A stretch of DNA of 64,000 nt. Origin: Chloroflexota bacterium (GTDB lineage: Bacteria > Chloroflexota > Dehalococcoidia > JACQUA01). Below the pieces are notes generated by a model that saw only the letters and a list, made by a program, of their open reading frames with translations, did not search any database and had not been told where the DNA came from. The position numbers and the translations under genes were made by a program. Shown here piece after piece: positions 60,412 to 64,000 of the stretch. Location: NCBI GenBank assembly GCA_016210565.1, contig JACQUA010000396.1:1-64000 (forward strand), given 5' to 3'. Positions within the stretch are counted from its first letter, which is position 1. The number at the start of each line of letters is the position of its first letter.

Positions 60412-61050
60412 ATGCCAGTAGTCGACTATACACAGGCTTTCGAGCATTCCGTTGGAAAGCTCTCGAAGAAATTTGTAAGGTTGCCGTTTACGTTCCAGGG
60501 CGAAGCAGATATACAAGCAACACTTTTTGGCTATTTGATGCAGGACAAAGTCTTCTCCCCAGTGGTTGACAAACCTGAACACCAATACCACGGCCAAAGA
60601 GTGGGATTGGTTCACTTAGAGTTCCCCGTATTGTGGAAGAACGGCGACAAAAAGGGAAGGTACGACTTTGTGATCTGGAATCCAAAACAGGCAAAGAAGT
60701 CTCTAGACCGCTGGGGGGACGACGATGCAGTTATTCGGAATGTTCCTATTCTAATTGCGGCCGAAATAAAGTACCTATGGTCCCTTGCCCACCTAAAGAA
60801 CCTTTGTTCGTATAACAAACTTGCCAAGAGCCAGGACGTGAAAAAACTGACGGGCGGGAAGAGCAGCTATTCCTATTATCTTGTCTTCTGGGACAACAAC
60901 ATAGATCCAGATTATGGGGCCGACTTTGACAGGATGCATCGGGCCTTCAAACAATTGAGGTCGCTGACAGGGCGAAGATTTCGTGTTCTTTTCGTCACGA
61001 GGGACGGGAAGTCAATCAAATTGGGGTTTTCAACCAGGGCATCACCGTAA
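60412..61050 (+). CDS. Putative PD-(D/E)XK nuclease-like protein
   Basis: 212 aa; KKGRYDFVIWNP...VIRNVPILIAAEIKYLWS resembles the D...ExK core; family not recognised. Confidence 0.45.
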   Translation: MPVVDYTQAFEHSVGKLSKKFVRLPFTFQGEADIQATLFGYLMQDKVFSPVVDKPEHQYHGQRVGLVHLEFPVLWKNGDKKGRYDFVIWNPKQAKKSLDRWGDDDAVIRNVPILIAAEIKYLWSLAHLKNLCSYNKLAKSQDVKKLTGGKSSYSYYLVFWDNNIDPDYGADFDRMHRAFKQLRSLTGRRFRVLFVTRDGKSIKLGFSTRASP

Positions 61051-61258
61051 AGCCTTTTTCTTCCAGCTTCTTGATCACCACGTTCAGGTCAGTTCCCATC
61101 TTCTTGCATCCCTGGGGGATGGTGGTCACCCGGCCTATGGTGTTGCGGGTCAGCGCGTTGGCCACCCCCAGAAATCCCAGTTCCTTCAAAACAGGGATCA
61201 GCTCCGGATAGGCCTCGGTCAGATCATACACACTCTTCCTAAGGTCAATCTCTTTCAT
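61016..61258 (-). CDS. DUF1858 domain protein
   Basis: 80 aa; IDLRKSVYDLTEAYPELIPVLKELGFLGVANALTRNTIGRVTTIPQGCKKMGTDLNVVIKKLEEKGF. Confidence 0.75.
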   Translation of the reverse strand: MKEIDLRKSVYDLTEAYPELIPVLKELGFLGVANALTRNTIGRVTTIPQGCKKMGTDLNVVIKKLEEKGFTVMPWLKTPI

Positions 61259-61370
61259 CTGATGGCCTTGTTTCCCTTTCCGTTCTTTCGGTCAACGCCG
61301 GTGACCCGAGGGTACCACGAGCCGGGACGGGTGTCGGACTCGGGGACGAGCCCGACCACGGAGCGCACAG

Positions 61371-62582
61371 TCAATCCCTTTCGCTCAACAGTCTTCTCTC
61401 CCCTTCCAGTTTCTTGATGTCGGTGATATCCTGCGACATCTCCAGCGTCCCCAGGTAGCGCCTTTCCCGGTCCCGAACGGCAAAATAGCGGATGTGTACC
61501 AGCCGGCCCCGGAAGTTGATCCAGAACTCAAAGAAGTCCTTCGTCCCATCCTTGAAGGCTGTAACTATCTTCTGGACCACGTCCAGGCTCTGCGGCGGAT
61601 GGCAGTTCTGCACGGCCCGCCCGATGACCGCCCGGGGGCGGGTGAATATCCTGGCTTTGCCTTCAGTGAAGTACTTTACCCTGTCCTCCCGGTCGACAAA
61701 GGTCAGGTCCACGGGCAATGTGTTCAGGAGGCACATCAACTCGGAAAGAGAAACCGAACCCGAAGGGAAGGCCACCGCGTTGTCCTGGATGACCGGCTCC
61801 TCGACGAGAGCCTCGTTCAACTCTCTGATCAGGACTTCTGTCTCTTTGGGCTTTTCTATGTAGGCGTAGCCCACCTCATCGCTTGCCTTCAAGACCTCAA
61901 CCCAGTCGGATGCAGGCAGCTTCTCCAGGCAGGTAGGGAAGAGGATGTTCTCCTCCTTGAAGACCATCCCCTCAACTTCCTCGATCAGGACATTCAAAGT
62001 CTTCTCCTCGAAGCTCTTGAAATCAGCGTCGCCGGTGATGGCGTCTATGCCGGAGATGGCGGCTTTCAAGAGGTCCCTGACCTCGTTATCTTTTCCCCAC
62101 ATTACCTTGGAGGGGCCCATGAATCCCTGCTTTTCCAGAAACGGAAAAAGGACCTGCTCCTTCCTCTCATAGTGGGTCTCAACGCCCCTCAGTGTCACCA
62201 GCACGTCCTTGACGCCCCGTTTGAAGGCCAACAAGTCCGTGGTGGTCCGGCGGCTGACGGCGTCCTTCAAGGTCTTGAGCAGTTTCTCAATTTCCCGGTT
62301 TTCCAGTTTGAAGAGGTGGACCGGGTGCGAGGGTGAAGTCTCTTTAGCGAGCGTCTTTTCCAGCGCCGACTGGAAGAGCAGGGCATGAACATTGCAGAAC
62401 TTCTTTATCTCGTCGGGCGAAAGCCCATCGTTGATGAGGGACTGTTCGATTTCAGCGATCTCCGACGAGGTGATCGCGCCGCACTCGTTTTCAAACCGCT
62501 GCTTGGCCTCCATCACGGATAGTCCCTTGTGGAGTTGCAGGATGATGTCCTTGACAACCTGTTTCTTGGAAACGGTGCTCAT
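61371..62582 (-). CDS. DUF438 / hemerythrin-like / PAS domain protein
   Basis: Starts MSTVSKKQVVKDIILQLHKG; EIEKLLKTL...HYERKEQVLFPFLEKQGFMGPSKVMWGKDNEVRDLLK; PAS-like VDLTFVDREDRVKYFTEGKARIFTRPRAVIGRAVQNCHPPQSL. Confidence 0.85.
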   Translation of the reverse strand: MSTVSKKQVVKDIILQLHKGLSVMEAKQRFENECGAITSSEIAEIEQSLINDGLSPDEIKKFCNVHALLFQSALEKTLAKETSPSHPVHLFKLENREIEKLLKTLKDAVSRRTTTDLLAFKRGVKDVLVTLRGVETHYERKEQVLFPFLEKQGFMGPSKVMWGKDNEVRDLLKAAISGIDAITGDADFKSFEEKTLNVLIEEVEGMVFKEENILFPTCLEKLPASDWVEVLKASDEVGYAYIEKPKETEVLIRELNEALVEEPVIQDNAVAFPSGSVSLSELMCLLNTLPVDLTFVDREDRVKYFTEGKARIFTRPRAVIGRAVQNCHPPQSLDVVQKIVTAFKDGTKDFFEFWINFRGRLVHIRYFAVRDRERRYLGTLEMSQDITDIKKLEGERRLLSERD

Positions 62583-62723
62583 TCTGGTTCTCCTGTGTCT
62601 GCAGTCAGGCCAATACCTCCCCCTTTGAAAAAGGGGGATTGAGGGGGATTCAGTCGTGGCCCGCACAGCGCTTTTCGAATCCCCCTTACCCCCCCCTTCA
62701 AAAAGCGGGAAAAAGCCCGCCGG

Positions 62724-63314
62724 TCAGTGCTCTATGACGCCCTTGGTGCTGGGGACTTTCCTGCCCAGGCGCGGTTCCGGCCGGCTGGCGGCGTCCAGGG
62801 CGCGGGCCAGGGCCTTGAAAAGGGCCTCGGCCTTGTGATGGTCGTTGACGCCGCTGAGGACCCTGCCATGCAGGTTCAGCCGCGCTTCGATGGCGAAGCT
62901 CTCTAGGAAATGCCGCACCAGGTCCGTGGTCAATTCGGACATGGTCTCGCTGCCGAAGGCAGCCTCTATCTGGCAGTACCCACGGCCTCCCAGGTCCACG
63001 GCCACCATGGCCAGCGCCTCGTCCATCGGCACCACGGAATGGGCCATCCGCGTTATCCCTTCCTTTTCCCCCAGGGCCTGGTTGAAGACCCTGCCCAGGC
63101 AGATAGCCACGTCTTCGACCACATGGTGATCGTCGCTTCCATTGGCGGATATCTTCAGGTCAAAAAGACCGTGCCGCGCCAGTTGGGTCAACAAATGGTC
63201 GAAAAGCCTGAGACCTGTCCTGATCTCGTATTCGCCGGCGCCGTCGATGTTTATCTCGACGCTCACGGTGGTCTCTTTCGTATCCCTCTTGATGGAGGCT
63301 CGTCTCTCGCTCAC
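62724..63314 (-). CDS. hisB: Imidazoleglycerol-phosphate dehydratase
   Basis: 196 aa; [72 protein letters not shown]. Confidence 0.95.
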   Translation of the reverse strand: MSERRASIKRDTKETTVSVEINIDGAGEYEIRTGLRLFDHLLTQLARHGLFDLKISANGSDDHHVVEDVAICLGRVFNQALGEKEGITRMAHSVVPMDEALAMVAVDLGGRGYCQIEAAFGSETMSELTTDLVRHFLESFAIEARLNLHGRVLSGVNDHHKAEALFKALARALDAASRPEPRLGRKVPSTKGVIEH

Positions 63315-64000
63315 AGGCTATCTCCGATAATCTTGAGTTCCTTAATGAGTGCAGTCGTGTGGGCCGGCTTCCCGACCGTGATGCGCAGGTAACTCCTGAG
63401 CAAAGGCGTGTCGAAATAGCGGACGAAAATGCCCTTCTTCTTCAGTTTGTCCTGAATGCCTTTGGCCTGGCCCTGCAGGACCTGGCAAAGAACGAAGTTG
63501 GCCCGGGAAGGGCACGGCCTCAAGAACGAAAGCGACTTCAGTTTCTGAAACAGCCGCTCCCTCTCGTCAACAATGTTGGCTATATTCTGCCTTAGATAGG
63601 AGATATCCTGCAAAGAGGCCAGCGCCGCCACCTGGGCGGCGCAGTTCACATTATAGGGCTGCTTGATTTTCATCAGATACGGTACAAGCTCCCTCGGGAA
63701 GATGCCGTAGCCCACCCGGAGCCCGGCCAACCCCGCCCACTTGCTGAAGGTGCGCAGGACTATCAGGTTGTCATGCTCCGGGACCAGTGAAGCCAGGCTG
63801 ACGCCGCTGAACTCGGCGTAGGCCTCGTCCACCACAACGATGACATTGCTGCCAAGCAGACTGACTATATCCGCGGCTGCCGTCACATTGCCGGAGGGAT
63901 TGTTGGGGGAGGCCACAAAAACGACCTTGGTCTTCTTGTTGAACGCAGCTCTTATATTTCCGGAGTCAAGTTCGAAGTCCTCATCCCTTTTTATGTCAAC
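63311..64000 (-). CDS. hisC: Histidinol-phosphate aminotransferase (5' end beyond window)
   Basis: [45 protein letters not shown]; frame open to window edge. Confidence 0.93.
   Translation of the reverse strand, partial: VDIKRDEDFELDSGNIRAAFNKKTKVVFVASPNNPSGNVTAAADIVSLLGSNVIVVVDEAYAEFSGVSLASLVPEHDNLIVLRTFSKWAGLAGLRVGYGIFPRELVPYLMKIKQPYNVNCAAQVAALASLQDISYLRQNIANIVDERERLFQKLKSLSFLRPCPSRANFVLCQVLQGQAKGIQDKLKKKGIFVRYFDTPLLRSYLRITVGKPAHTTALIKELKIIGDSL

Overview
64-kb bacterial chromosomal window, probably from an anaerobe and possibly Chloroflexota/Dehalococcoidia-like (taxonomy is inference from gene content and repeat style only). Core genes: secA, prs, proB/proA, folC, rsmI, rpiB, a Sua5/YrdC gene, guaA-purD-purE-purB-purC-purS, and hisB/hisC. 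There are also two tandem acyl-CoA ligases, a molybdenum-hydroxylase cluster with two large subunits next to modABC, 2-oxoacid:ferredoxin oxidoreductase, UbiD, and a thymidylate-synthase-like gene. The most notable structure is a recurring architecture at three loci. Accessory cassettes (toxin-antitoxin, PD-(D/E)XK nuclease-like ORFs, a XamI-like R-M system, an ImmA/IrrE + deoxyribosyltransferase cassette) are bracketed by diverged partial duplicates of the adjacent core gene. The duplicates are the proB 3' end (12.0-12.8 kb), the purS 3' end (59.3-60.0 kb), and 5' parts of both genes of a divergent TS/ubiD pair (40-50 kb). Differences between copies are mostly synonymous and no integrase is visible. 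This suggests cassettes arriving with a homologous core-gene segment from a related lineage. Intergenic DNA is also very rich in short-period tandem repeats and several dispersed REP-like palindromes. A ModE-like operator precedes modA, and an attenuator-like leader precedes a SWIM zinc-finger gene. No tRNA, rRNA, CRISPR array or transposase gene was identified. All assignments come from reading the sequence without database searches.
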